Assembly: GCA_002343445.1 (NCBI GenBank)
Contig: DDSP01000032.1
Span: 111,742 to 149,147 of the forward strand
DNA: 37,406 bases
DNA from: Chthonomonas sp. UBA2387
Lineage (GTDB): Bacteria; Armatimonadota; Fimbriimonadia; Fimbriimonadales; Fimbriimonadaceae
Reading direction: 5' to 3'
Shown in pieces: positions 1 to 7,785 of this stretch. The number at the start of each line of letters is the position of its first letter. Position 1 is the stretch's first letter. Both the position numbers and the translations under genes were made by a program. The notes under the pieces were generated by a model that was not told where the DNA came from, ran no database searches, and was given only the letters and a program-made list of their open reading frames with translations.

Positions 1-88
1 CCACGGGTTCGGGCGTCGCCTCTTCTTTCGGCTTGGGCTCGCTCTCGTGGGCGTCCGTGCCGGGCGGCGTCAACTGTTCGTCGGTCAT
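1..88 (-). CDS. N-terminus of an unknown protein (runs off left edge)
   Basis: An ATG on the minus strand at 86-88 opens a frame that stays open to the window edge. Its first 29 residues start MTDEQLTPPGTD and are acidic and rich in Pro, Glu and Lys (many E, P, K and no hydrophobic segment). Such a charged, disordered N-terminal tail is common ahead of membrane or nucleic-acid-binding domains, but nothing here identifies a family. It is codirectional with the DUF5916 gene, 140 bases downstream of that gene's stop. No convincing Shine-Dalgarno sequence is seen. Too little is visible to assign a function. Confidence 0.5.
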   Translation of the reverse strand, partial: MTDEQLTPPGTDAHESEPKPKEEATPEPV

Positions 89-227
89 ATTGGGTGGCTC
101 TGTTGGGTCGACCTCCACGCATGCGGGGTCGCCGATATGCTACCAGAATCGGCGCATTTGGTGCGGACGTCCGGAGCATCTGCAACCGCATCTTTGAACG
201 CGGCTGCTTGACGTGAGCATACCTTCC

Positions 228-2213
228 CTAGAACGCCCAGACGACCTTGATCGCCAATCGTTCGCGGAACTTCGGCGCGTTAGGATCGCCAAGGATCACG
301 TACCAGTCCATCCCCTCGAAACCTGCGTTTCGATAGGCCAGATAGAAGTTGGAAGTTCCATCCCGATTGACCCATCGCCCGCTCAGAGATCGGCGCGGGT
401 CGAGTTCCCAACTCAGCGATGCCACGCTCAGCGTCGAGTGGCCCTGGAAGTTGAGGGCACTCGTCGAAGCGCCGACCAGCAGCCGCTTCATGATGCGGTG
501 GTTGCCGAACACGCTGAGGAACTGCGTGGTGTCGCCGCCCCGTTCGCCATGGCTGATCGAGATGCCCTTGCGGGTATCGCTCTTCGATTGGTTGAACTGG
601 AGGTTCAGGCCGTAAACTCTGGACGCCTCGCCTAGGAACGTATCGAACGCCGCCCACGCGCCGATCCGCATGTCCTTGTTGGTGACCACGCCAGCCGAGA
701 CCGATGCCTCCTTGCGGAACGGCGAGCCATCCGTCCGGCGATAGTCGTTCAAGAAGACTTCGCCGTAGACCCGACGCAGCGGACCCGTTCGGAACTCGTT
801 GTTGTACTCGGTGAACCAATACGTGCCTTGGTCGTTGTCGAAGGGCAGAAAGCCCAGCGCCGGCCTGAACCCGCGATCCACCTTGCTGTAGCGGACCACC
901 GAGAAGAGCCGGGGCATCGAGAACGCCACCGCACCGGCGTAGGCACCGTGGCGCGTGCCTCGATCCCAGACCGTCGAGGACTCCGTCTCGAAGAACCAGC
1001 GGTTGAACTTGTTGTACGTCGTGTGCCCGACGAGCGTGTTGGTCCCATTCACCACGTGGTCTTGATGGGCGGTGAACAGGCTTGCCGAGTGGTCGGGCCC
1101 CATTTCTTTGCCGATTTTCACGACCGCGTTCGTGGAGTCGCCCGTATCCACCGCCACCAACGCTCCGACCGACGTGCTCTTGTCCGCCCGGCCAAACGCT
1201 TTCACGCCGTAATCGAAGTAGGGGATGCGCTGGCTGTAGAACATCTGACCGAACGTGTACTCCGGCGTGAGCATGAAGTAGTCGCCGCCTTCGGTGAAGA
1301 AGGGCCGCGTGTCGCGGATGAACCGCTCCGAGCGCGTGAACTCGATGCCGGCGATCTGGCCCTCGATGTTCTTGAAGTCGGGGTTCACGCTGAGCACACC
1401 CGTCAGGTCGCTGGTGAACGGGTAGCGGGCGTCGAAACCCATGCGGAACGAGGATTTGCCGTCATCGAACTCGGGCGCCGCGTAGCCGAGCCACTCGACC
1501 TTGGACGTCGTCGTCGGCTTGGGCGGGTCCACCTGCTCCCAGAAGCCCATGTAATCCCATCGGAAGCCGGGGGTCAGATCGCTCCAGCGGCTGATCACCT
1601 GGCTGCGCGCATGAGCCCGGATGAAGTTGATATCCATCGTCTGCTGCTTCTTGTCCGGGTAGTTGAGGATCGCCCAAGGGATCTCCATCTCGACGGAGTA
1701 GCCTTCGGGGGTTCGCTTCGCGGCGGCCTTCCACTTGCCGCGCCATTCCCGCTTGTTGGCCCGCCCACCGGCGATCTCCTCGTTGGTCGTTCCCAAAGCG
1801 TTGACGAGGAACCTCGACAACTGGCCGGCTTGGCGCGTGCCATAGGTGTCAAGCATCAACACGACGAAGTCCTCGCCGTTGAAGTCGGAACCCGGTTGAA
1901 TCTGAGTGGCCACGATTCTCGAGGGCTCGGGGTCGTGGCAGACGAACGCCACGTACAACGCCGTGTCGGTGTAGCCCAACCTGGCCTCGGTGCGATGCTC
2001 GGGGGGCTTGGCCGTGTAGGCATCGTAGAAGGGAGTTGCCACGGGTGCAAGGGCCCACTCTTCGGCCTCGACCGAGCCATCGATCGTGGGCGCCTTCTCC
2101 AACTTGACGGCTGGCAGCTTGCGCTTGGAACGCACGCCGTCGTCGGCAAAGCCGGGCATTGCGAGTGCGACGAGGCAGACGGTGACGATCAGGTTCCGAG
2201 TGTTGGGGCCCAA
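228..2213 (-). CDS. CBM9-like / DUF5916 outer-membrane protein
   Basis: Secreted protein of 661 aa. A hydrophobic signal peptide (about residues 6-24, ending MPGFADD) is followed by a CBM9/DOMON-like carbohydrate-binding beta-sandwich (about 35-235; 'TIDGSVEAEEWALA', 'EMEIPWAIL'). A DUF5916-type beta-barrel region runs from about 255 to the end; the 'RPFFTEGG' sequence near residue 302 is typical of that family. The chain ends in Phe (VVWAF), as outer-membrane barrels usually do. Known members pair sugar binding with an outer-membrane barrel and have no settled biochemical role. I chose the TTG at 2213 rather than the GTG at 2243 because a strong AGGAAGG lies 8 bases upstream of the TTG and the signal peptide then begins cleanly. 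It lies downstream of the PEP-CTERM gene, separated by a likely terminator. Confidence 0.85.
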   Translation of the reverse strand: MGPNTRNLIVTVCLVALAMPGFADDGVRSKRKLPAVKLEKAPTIDGSVEAEEWALAPVATPFYDAYTAKPPEHRTEARLGYTDTALYVAFVCHDPEPSRIVATQIQPGSDFNGEDFVVLMLDTYGTRQAGQLSRFLVNALGTTNEEIAGGRANKREWRGKWKAAAKRTPEGYSVEMEIPWAILNYPDKKQQTMDINFIRAHARSQVISRWSDLTPGFRWDYMGFWEQVDPPKPTTTSKVEWLGYAAPEFDDGKSSFRMGFDARYPFTSDLTGVLSVNPDFKNIEGQIAGIEFTRSERFIRDTRPFFTEGGDYFMLTPEYTFGQMFYSQRIPYFDYGVKAFGRADKSTSVGALVAVDTGDSTNAVVKIGKEMGPDHSASLFTAHQDHVVNGTNTLVGHTTYNKFNRWFFETESSTVWDRGTRHGAYAGAVAFSMPRLFSVVRYSKVDRGFRPALGFLPFDNDQGTYWFTEYNNEFRTGPLRRVYGEVFLNDYRRTDGSPFRKEASVSAGVVTNKDMRIGAWAAFDTFLGEASRVYGLNLQFNQSKSDTRKGISISHGERGGDTTQFLSVFGNHRIMKRLLVGASTSALNFQGHSTLSVASLSWELDPRRSLSGRWVNRDGTSNFYLAYRNAGFEGMDWYVILGDPNAPKFRERLAIKVVWAF

Positions 2214-2221
2214 GTGAGAAT

Positions 2222-2228
2222 CCTTCCT
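2222..2228 (-). promoter_or_regulatory. Ribosome binding site AGGAAGG deciding a TTG start
   Basis: On the minus strand AGGAAGG sits 8 bases before TTG at 2213. This supports TTG initiation of the DUF5916 gene over the in-frame GTG at 2243, which would place the site inside the coding region. Confidence 0.6.
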
Positions 2229-2301
2229 AGCGCAACGCGCCACGGCGCATTACGATGTCTGGCGATGTTCAGGTTCCCGCCAGCCTTGGGATTCTGAAAC
2301 A

Positions 2302-2334
2302 ACGACGGCCCGGACCATGGGTCCAGGCCGTCGT
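2302..2334 (-). terminator. Hairpin terminator after the PEP-CTERM gene
   Basis: A 15-bp stem (2302-2316 with 2320-2334, one mismatch) closes a 3-base loop. Read on the minus strand it is followed by a short T-rich stretch (TTGTTTC). It lies 18 bases past the stop of the PEP-CTERM gene and ahead of the DUF5916 gene, so these two codirectional genes are probably separate transcription units. Confidence 0.6.
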
Positions 2335-2352
2335 AGACGTCGGTCCGAGTGA

Positions 2353-2958
2353 TCAGACCTTGCGGCGTCGGCGGGCGATGACGCCCAAACCACCCAGAGC
2401 CAAAGCGATCATCGAAGCGGGCTCGGGAACCACGTGCATGTTGTCGAGGTACAGGGTCCGGTCGGCACCGTTCGCCGAGTTGACGGCGAGGTGGATCTGG
2501 AACCAGGGGTTCGAAGCAGGTGGGGCTGCCAAACCGCTGTAGTCGAACACCAACCGGTGCGTTCCGGCGGTGGTCGGGACGTTGACCGAGGCGCCGAGTT
2601 GACGCCAGCCGTGCGTGCCATCGTTGAACGCGAGCAACATGTTGGCCCAGCTGGAAACGCCTGAAAAGCCATCGGGAACCGTGACGTCGAGTTCGAACTG
2701 GGTCGCGCCGTTGAGCGTCTGCTCGACCAGACCAGCGGTCTGCCCGGTGTTGAACCAGCCAAAGCCACCCTGCCACGTGATGCTCAGGGCCTGAGTGCCC
2801 TCGGTGGCACCCGTGGTGCTTTGCGCCAGGTTGAGGACGACATCGCCCGAGTTGTCGGCCCAGCCTTCAAGGCCGGTTTCCCACGAATAGAGAACTTGTG
2901 CACTGCCGAGTGCCGAGAGGCCCATCAGCGTCGTCGCCAAGACCAGTCTTCGATTCAT
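2353..2958 (-). CDS. PEP-CTERM sorting-domain protein
   Basis: Exported protein of 201 aa. Residues 1-20 form a signal peptide (MNRRLVLATT..., cleavage near GSA-Q). The central part is a beta-rich jelly-roll-like domain, possibly carbohydrate binding ('YSWETGLEGW', 'LYLDNMHV'). The C-terminus carries a complete PEP-CTERM signal: VPEP near residue 178, a hydrophobic helix (MIALALGGLGVIA), then RRRRKV. In known systems this tail is cut by an exosortase during transfer to the cell surface or exopolysaccharide matrix; no exosortase gene is in the window. AGGAGT at 2967-2972 lies 8 bases before the ATG. It is divergent from the GH78 gene. The ligand or role is not recognisable. Confidence 0.9.
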   Translation of the reverse strand: MNRRLVLATTLMGLSALGSAQVLYSWETGLEGWADNSGDVVLNLAQSTTGATEGTQALSITWQGGFGWFNTGQTAGLVEQTLNGATQFELDVTVPDGFSGVSSWANMLLAFNDGTHGWRQLGASVNVPTTAGTHRLVFDYSGLAAPPASNPWFQIHLAVNSANGADRTLYLDNMHVVPEPASMIALALGGLGVIARRRRKV

Positions 2959-3030
2959 TTGGTTCTACTCCTACGTGCCGCCCAACTCTGATCGGCCGGG
3001 TCGGTCCGCAATCTGAAAGCCTACCAGCCC

Positions 3031-3049
3031 TTTGCGAAGCTATCGCAAA
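3031..3049. promoter_or_regulatory. Perfect dyad, candidate operator
   Basis: TTTGCGA-AGCTA-TCGCAAA is a perfect inverted repeat with 7-bp arms. It lies in the 179-base gap between the divergent PEP-CTERM and GH78 genes. The size and symmetry suit a dimeric regulator, but no regulator gene is adjacent. No other copy was noticed in the window. Confidence 0.35.
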
Positions 3050-3137
3050 TCGGGTCCAAGGGCCCAGCAGGATTCATCCCTGCTTCAGATTCCTTGCAGG
3101 TGAGGGCGCTGTTGATGCCGAATCCCCGCAGACGATC

Positions 3138-5345
3138 ATGAGCGTTTGGCGAGCGAGTTGGATCGGACCGGCTTACCACCCCACCACGGACATCGGCGTC
3201 CATGTCTTCCGCACGTCGCTCCAGGTGGAGCAGATGCGGGACCGATTGGCCATCCACATCTCCGCCGACCAGCGGTACAAGCTGTACGTCAACGGCGTCA
3301 TGGTGGATTTCGGCCCGCAGCGTGGCGACCTTCTGCACTGGTTTTACCGGACGGTCGACATCGCCAAGTTTCTGCGGCTCGGCGAGAACAGGATCGTGGC
3401 CGTGGTGTGGAACTTCGGGCGCTGGTCCCCGATGGCCCAGCATTCCGCCCGGACGGGGTTCATCGTGCAAGCCGAAGACGAGCAGGACAAGGCGCTCGAC
3501 ACGCCCGGCAAATGGGAAGTCGCGACGCTCCCAGGCTGGGACTTCGACATGATGCACGGCCAACTCGGTCCGTTCTACATCGACGTCGGACCCGGCGAGA
3601 AGGTGGATGGGGCGGCTCTGCCGCCCGGATGGACTTCGGGCGCGATGGAGGGCTGGACCAAGCCCAACCACGTCGCTGGCGGCGAAGCGCGCGGCACCCC
3701 CTCGGGAGGCACGCCCTGGAACCTCATCCCGTCGTCGCTACCGCCGATGCTCTACACGCCGCGAGCCCAAGTGCCCCGCATCCGACGCGGCTACGCGAAC
3801 GACCGGGGCTCCGCACCCGAGGGCCCGCTCACTGAAGCGATCCAGCTCAACGAAGGCGGCAACCTGCTGCTCGATTACGGCGAGTTGCTGTGCGCCTATC
3901 CGCGCATTCGCTTGCTGGGCGAGGCCGGCGCCGAAGTGCGCCTGACGTATTCGGAGTCCATGTGGACGCAGGACGGCGGCAAGGGAGACCGCTCCGCCGT
4001 CGAGGGCCGCAAGATCATGGGCTACCAGGACCGCATCAAGCTCGGCAGCGGCCCTCTCGAGTTCGAGCCGCTTTGGTGGCGGACCTACCGCTACCTGATG
4101 ATCGAGACCGAGCGACCCGTCCAAGTTCAAGCCGTCGGCGCAGTCGAAACGGGATACCCCTACCGCGTCGAAGCCGCGTTCGAATCGCCAGACCCTGTCG
4201 TCGCACCGATGTTCCACGTCTCGGTCCGCACTGCGAAGCGTTGCGCCGGCGAGACCTACTTCGACTGCCCGTATTACGAACAACTCCAGTACGTGGGCGA
4301 CACACGCATCCAGGTGCTGCTGCACTACTTCCTCTCTCGCGACCGTGCCCTCCCTCGAAACTCGATCGAGACCCTGGGTTGGTCCACGATGGAGAACGGC
4401 CTCACCCAAAGCCGCTACCCAAGCCGACAGCCCCAGGTCATCCCCACGTTCAGCCTGTATTGGCTGCTGATGCTGCACGACCAGTTGATGTACGACGGGC
4501 CCGAGTCCGCGCCCACGTTCGTGACGCCCGAGTTTACGCGCCGCATGCTGGACGCCTACCGAGAACTCCAGTCCAAGCCGCTCTCGGAGCAGTATTGGCA
4601 GTTCGGCGATTGGATCGACAGTTGGCCCTGGGGCATGCCCCCCGGCGGGGCGAACTCGCGCATGTGCCGCGCCTTGTTGCTGTTCGCCGAAGCCGCGATG
4701 GCCGACTACTGGGCCTTGCGCGGAGGCGCGACGACCAGCGAGCCTGGCGGGAAGTTCCCGGCGGTGCGCCGCGAGGAACTCGCCAAGCTCGAGGCCGACA
4801 TGCGGGCGGCTCTCGCCGACAAGGAGCAGCAGCCCTGCGAACAGGAGTGGGCGATCTACTGGTCGCTCAAGCGCTTCCTTGGGACGCCGGCTTTCGATAA
4901 GTCGGTGGTGGACCGTCTGGACGAGTTGAAGGCGCCGCGATGCACCTACTACACGGCCTTCTACCGCCACGATGGCGAGATGCCAGCCGACTACCTCGCT
5001 GAGCTGGGGCCGTGGAAGGAGATGATCGCGATGAACCTGAGCACGTTTTCCGAGAAGCCCGAACCTGTGCGGTCGGATTGCCACGCGTGGTCGGCGCACC
5101 CGGCGTATGGGCTGTTGCGGATCATGGCGGGCGTGTCGAGCGTTGCGCCCGGGTTCGCGAAGGTGCGCATCGAGCCGCGTCCGGGCTCGTTGGACCGCTT
5201 CCTCGCTTTGGTGCCACACCCCAAGGGCGACTTGCGCGTGCTGCTGGCCGATGGGAAGTTGGTCGTCGAGACCCCCGTTCCCGCGACGCTGGTTTGGGGT
5301 GGGAAGACGACCGAGTTGGCTGCTGGACGGCACGAAGTGGGCTGA
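3138..5345 (+). CDS. GH78 alpha-L-rhamnosidase-like glycoside hydrolase
   Basis: Enzyme of 735 aa expected to release terminal alpha-L-rhamnose from glycans or glycosides. The N-terminal 300 or so residues form beta-sandwich modules ('SVWRASWIGP', 'YVNGVMVDFGPQRGD'). An (alpha/alpha)6 catalytic domain follows, with a C-terminal beta domain ('PAYGLLRIMAGV'). The signature FDCPYYEQLQYVGD places D376, E381 and D388 at the same spacing as the catalytic-site acids of characterised GH78 enzymes (D-x4-E-x6-D), although the usual 'RDERxGW' is replaced by 'YYEQLQYV'. No signal peptide is seen, so it is probably cytoplasmic. ATG at 3138 is preferred. The frame is open upstream, but that extension would overlap the divergent PEP-CTERM gene and looks non-coding. 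No clear Shine-Dalgarno sequence precedes it. Family confident, substrate inferred. Confidence 0.85.
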   Translation: MSVWRASWIGPAYHPTTDIGVHVFRTSLQVEQMRDRLAIHISADQRYKLYVNGVMVDFGPQRGDLLHWFYRTVDIAKFLRLGENRIVAVVWNFGRWSPMAQHSARTGFIVQAEDEQDKALDTPGKWEVATLPGWDFDMMHGQLGPFYIDVGPGEKVDGAALPPGWTSGAMEGWTKPNHVAGGEARGTPSGGTPWNLIPSSLPPMLYTPRAQVPRIRRGYANDRGSAPEGPLTEAIQLNEGGNLLLDYGELLCAYPRIRLLGEAGAEVRLTYSESMWTQDGGKGDRSAVEGRKIMGYQDRIKLGSGPLEFEPLWWRTYRYLMIETERPVQVQAVGAVETGYPYRVEAAFESPDPVVAPMFHVSVRTAKRCAGETYFDCPYYEQLQYVGDTRIQVLLHYFLSRDRALPRNSIETLGWSTMENGLTQSRYPSRQPQVIPTFSLYWLLMLHDQLMYDGPESAPTFVTPEFTRRMLDAYRELQSKPLSEQYWQFGDWIDSWPWGMPPGGANSRMCRALLLFAEAAMADYWALRGGATTSEPGGKFPAVRREELAKLEADMRAALADKEQQPCEQEWAIYWSLKRFLGTPAFDKSVVDRLDELKAPRCTYYTAFYRHDGEMPADYLAELGPWKEMIAMNLSTFSEKPEPVRSDCHAWSAHPAYGLLRIMAGVSSVAPGFAKVRIEPRPGSLDRFLALVPHPKGDLRVLLADGKLVVETPVPATLVWGGKTTELAAGRHEVG

Positions 5346-5416
5346 TGGACATCCTCATGGGTTCCGACCTGTCGTAAGGTGGTCGGGGTTTGAGAAGTCG
5401 TCAGGTCGGGAACCCA

Positions 5417-5449
5417 TGGCACCCAAATGCTGCCAACGTTCGGGTGCCA
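5417..5449 (+). repeat. Inverted repeat after the GH78 gene
   Basis: TGGCACCC (5417-5424) and GGGTGCCA (5442-5449) form perfect 8-bp arms around a 17-base spacer. Weaker outer symmetry (GGAA...TTCC) extends it slightly. It lies in the 215-base gap between the GH78 gene and the next small gene. It could act as a weak terminator (no T-run) or be a small dispersed repeat. The rest of the gap shows nothing else. Confidence 0.4.
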
Positions 5450-5548
5450 CGAGTTTCCCCGGCCCAAGGTTGTGTGAGGTCGGCTTGGGGTCTTGGTTGG
5501 GCCGGAACTCGTGATGGGATGGTGGCTCTCGCGCGTCCATGTCCCGGG

Positions 5549-5554
5549 TATAGT
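5549..5554 (+). promoter_or_regulatory. -10 box (TATAGT), leaderless arrangement
   Basis: TATAGT ends exactly 6 bases before ATG 5561, so transcription would start at or next to the A of the start codon. No convincing -35 element and no Shine-Dalgarno sequence are seen. Confidence 0.5.
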
Positions 5555-5560
5555 TGCGCC

Positions 5561-5923
5561 ATGAAAGCTAGTCCCACCTATTCCAAGAACGACCTCCTTG
5601 AGATCGCGCGCTGGCAGAGACTGATCATCGGGGTGGTGCTAGCATCGCTTGTGTCAGGGGCTGCGGCGGCTTTGGCAAGTGAGCTCGTGTTCTTGCCGAT
5701 CGCGATCACTGTGCTGTCTCTATATTTCATCTACCGCCTTGCTGCTGCGCTGAAGGACGGAGATCCATGGGGTTATGTGATCTTGTCGATTGTCCCCTGC
5801 ATCAGCCTCATCGCGTTGCTCTACCTCAATTCCAAGGCGACCGCTGTCCTAAGAACATGCGGTGTCAAGGTGGGTCTGGCTGGTGCGCGATCGCAAGACC
5901 TTGAGAACATAGAAGCGGACTAA
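5561..5923 (+). CDS. Small membrane protein of unknown function
   Basis: 120 aa. A short polar N-terminus (MKASPTYSKNDLLEIARWQRL) is followed by three hydrophobic segments at about residues 21-38, 41-58 and 66-84. The tail contains 'LNSKATAVLRTCGVKVGLAGA'-type sequence; the short 'GVKVGLxGA' ending recurs in many uncharacterised small inner-membrane proteins. ATG 5561 is chosen because TATAGT lies 6 bases upstream and the hydrophobic topology begins sensibly. The open frame extends further upstream but with non-coding-looking sequence. It is convergent with the sigma-factor gene. Function not recognised. Confidence 0.6.
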   Translation: MKASPTYSKNDLLEIARWQRLIIGVVLASLVSGAAAALASELVFLPIAITVLSLYFIYRLAAALKDGDPWGYVILSIVPCISLIALLYLNSKATAVLRTCGVKVGLAGARSQDLENIEAD

Positions 5924-6015
5924 GGTGTGTTGAGAACCGTGGCAACGCTTGTCCCGGCAAGCCTGTTAGGTGCGAGACGTCAAGCTGGGCTAGGAGAAAC
6001 CGGGCGCCAATTGGA

Positions 6016-7233
6016 CTAGAGGCCCAGCGACTCCATCTTGGCCTCCACGAACTTCCGGTCGGCGGGGTTGGTCGCAAGGGCTAGCGCATCGCCGAACGCA
6101 CCCGCCGTCTCCGGGTGCCCCAGCCGGCGCATGAGTTCGGCCCGAGTGATCGCCCAGGGAAAGTAGCCTTGGAGCCGGGCGTCCAAACCGAGCGACTCGA
6201 CCAGCGCCAACCCTTGATCCGGGCCGTGCACCATCGCAAACGCCACGGCTCGGTTCAGCTCGACGATCGGCGACGGGTGGACCAACCGCAACTGGTCGTA
6301 GTAACGCAGGATCAGGGGCCAATCGGTTGCCCCGGGAGACGGGGCCATCGCGTGGACGCTGGCGATGGCCGCCTCCACGTGGTAGCGCGTGATCTGTTCC
6401 CCCTGCATCGAAGCGGCGAAGTGGGTCGCCCCAAGGGCCAGCCACTCCTGGTTCCAGCGCGAGCGGTCCTGATGCTCCAAGGTGACCAGTTCGCCCACGG
6501 GCGAGATGCGCGAAGGGATGCGCGCCCCGAGCAGGTACATGAGGGCCAGGAGGGCGTGAACTTCGGGCCTTGCGGTTTCGGTGGATTCGGTCAGTTCTCG
6601 CGCGAGCCGAACCGCTTCCCGCACGAGGTCGTGCCGGATGGGCTCGTCTCCGGCTCTCGGCGCGTAGCCCTCGCTGAACACCAGATACAACACGCGCAGC
6701 ACCGAGGCCAACCGGGCGTCGAACTCCGCGCCGACCGGCAACTCGAACTCCAGCCCGAGATCCCGCAGCTTGGCCTTGGCGCGGACGATGCGTTGCGCGA
6801 CCGTGGGCTCGGTGGTCAGGAACGCTCGCGCGATTTCGCCCGTGCCGAATCCGCCGACGGCCTTGAGCGTGAGGGCCACACGCGATTCTTCGGCCAACGC
6901 CGGGTGACAGGCGACGAACATCATGCGCAAGGTGTCGTCGCGGATGGCTTCGACGCTGGGTTGTTCGCTCGCCGCCCGGTGACGTCCGGCCCAAGCGTCG
7001 ATTTCGGGGGCCTTCGACCGCAGCAACGCCTGCTGCCGGACGGCGTCCAGGGCTTTGTTGCGGGCCACCTGAACCAGCCACGCCACAGGGCGTTCGGGCA
7101 CGCCTTGGTACGACCAGAGGCGTGCCGCTTGAACCATCGCGTCTTGGACCACGTCCTCGACGAGGTCAAGGTGCTGAGGTCCGAGGATGCGTGTGAGCGT
7201 CGCGACGATCTGCCCGTAATGCGAGCGGACCAC
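6016..7233 (-). CDS. ECF RNA polymerase sigma factor with long C-terminal extension (ECF42-like)
   Basis: Sigma factor of about 405 aa that would redirect RNA polymerase. Sigma region 2 occupies about residues 1-75 ('DLVEDVVQDAMVQAARLW', 'RPVAWLVQVARNKALD'). Region 4 follows at about 105-160 ('GTGEIARAFLTTEPTVAQRIVRAK'). A long helical, TPR-like extension continues to the end ('LNRAVAFAMVHGPDQGL'). This extension and the adjacent YCII/DGPF gene are the hallmark of the ECF42 group, in which the extension is needed for activity and no anti-sigma factor is present. The only in-frame canonical start is GTG 7233. Homology-like sequence (AETHQDLDAV) continues upstream without a start codon, so the true N-terminus is uncertain. 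The gene lies 22 bases downstream of the YCII gene, in the same direction. Confidence 0.88.
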   Translation of the reverse strand: MVRSHYGQIVATLTRILGPQHLDLVEDVVQDAMVQAARLWSYQGVPERPVAWLVQVARNKALDAVRQQALLRSKAPEIDAWAGRHRAASEQPSVEAIRDDTLRMMFVACHPALAEESRVALTLKAVGGFGTGEIARAFLTTEPTVAQRIVRAKAKLRDLGLEFELPVGAEFDARLASVLRVLYLVFSEGYAPRAGDEPIRHDLVREAVRLARELTESTETARPEVHALLALMYLLGARIPSRISPVGELVTLEHQDRSRWNQEWLALGATHFAASMQGEQITRYHVEAAIASVHAMAPSPGATDWPLILRYYDQLRLVHPSPIVELNRAVAFAMVHGPDQGLALVESLGLDARLQGYFPWAITRAELMRRLGHPETAGAFGDALALATNPADRKFVEAKMESLGL

Positions 7234-7255
7234 CGCATCGAGGTCTTGGTGCGTT

Positions 7256-7642
7256 TCAGCCCTCCACGATCGCGTTGATCGCCTTCATGTCGTCGATCTG
7301 GCGCACTTCGACGTACCCGCCGTACTCCAAGTTGGGGTGGAGCCGGGCGATCGCGACCGCCTCGTCGTAGTCCCGAGCCACGATGACGTACTCGCCGCCG
7401 ATGTGGTCTTTGGTTTCGCCGTAGGGACCGTCGGTGACCACGGCATCGGGTCCGAAGCCCTTGATCCAAGCCCCGTCGCCATCGGTGAGTTTGAGCGACT
7501 TGTCGCTGAGCAACTGGTTCGATTCAAGCAGACGCTCGGACCAAGCCATGTACTTGCCGACCAGCGTCTTCCACTCCTCGGGGCCCCAGTGTTCCCACGG
7601 GACGTGCTCGCCGGTTCTGAGAATGACCATGAAATGTGGCAT
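7256..7642 (-). CDS. YCII-related (DGPF) protein, partner of the ECF sigma factor
   Basis: 128 aa, a single YCII/DGPF ferredoxin-like alpha-beta fold. The diagnostic 'VTDGPYGETKDHIGG' segment is at about residues 70-84, and 'GEYVIVARDYDEAVAIAR' follows. In other bacteria DGPF proteins are encoded beside ECF42 sigma factors and are part of their regulon; whether they are enzymes or signalling partners is unsettled. ATG 7642 fits the family N-terminus (MPHFMVILRTGE). AAGGA lies 14 bases upstream, which is rather far, whereas a -10-like TACGAT lies 8 bases upstream, suggesting a near-leaderless mRNA. Divergent from hisH2. Confidence 0.88.
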   Translation of the reverse strand: MPHFMVILRTGEHVPWEHWGPEEWKTLVGKYMAWSERLLESNQLLSDKSLKLTDGDGAWIKGFGPDAVVTDGPYGETKDHIGGEYVIVARDYDEAVAIARLHPNLEYGGYVEVRQIDDMKAINAIVEG

Positions 7643-7650
7643 ATCGGTGT

Positions 7651-7656
7651 ATCGTA
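7651..7656 (-). promoter_or_regulatory. -10-like box (TACGAT) for the YCII-sigma operon
   Basis: On the minus strand TACGAT ends 8 bases before ATG 7642. The spacing matches that seen at several other starts in this window. No -35 element is convincing, as would be expected if an ECF sigma factor recognises an unusual upstream element. Confidence 0.35.
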
Positions 7657-7763
7657 TCCTTGCGGCATCGCGGCCGCAGCGTCTTGACGGATGGGAATCC
7701 CGCGATTCGACACCCGGTGCGACCTTCCGACTGCATTCTGCACGTCTTGGGGCGGGCGACCGC

Positions 7764-7769
7764 TATAAT
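7764..7769 (+). promoter_or_regulatory. Consensus -10 box (TATAAT) for hisH2-hisF2
   Basis: A perfect TATAAT lies 16 bases before ATG 7786, predicting a leader of about 10 bases. No good -35 match was found at 16-18 bases upstream. Confidence 0.55.
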
Positions 7770-7785
7770 CGAACCGGAACTCCCC

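Noticed and set aside
828..2297. Long open frame (489 codons) antisense to the DUF5916 gene
   Set aside because: Arg/His/Val-rich translation without domains; it mirrors the codon bias of the gene on the other strand.
2898..3137. Upstream extension of the GH78 frame
   Set aside because: It would overlap the divergent PEP-CTERM start and its regulatory region, and the added 80 residues look non-coding.
3738..5333. Long open frame (531 codons) antisense to the GH78 gene
   Set aside because: GC-bias shadow; the GH78 protein has clear family motifs throughout, the antisense product has none.
5940..5970. Short hairpin GCTTG-CAAGC between two convergent genes as a bidirectional terminator
   Set aside because: Only a 5-bp stem and no T-run on either strand; too weak to call.
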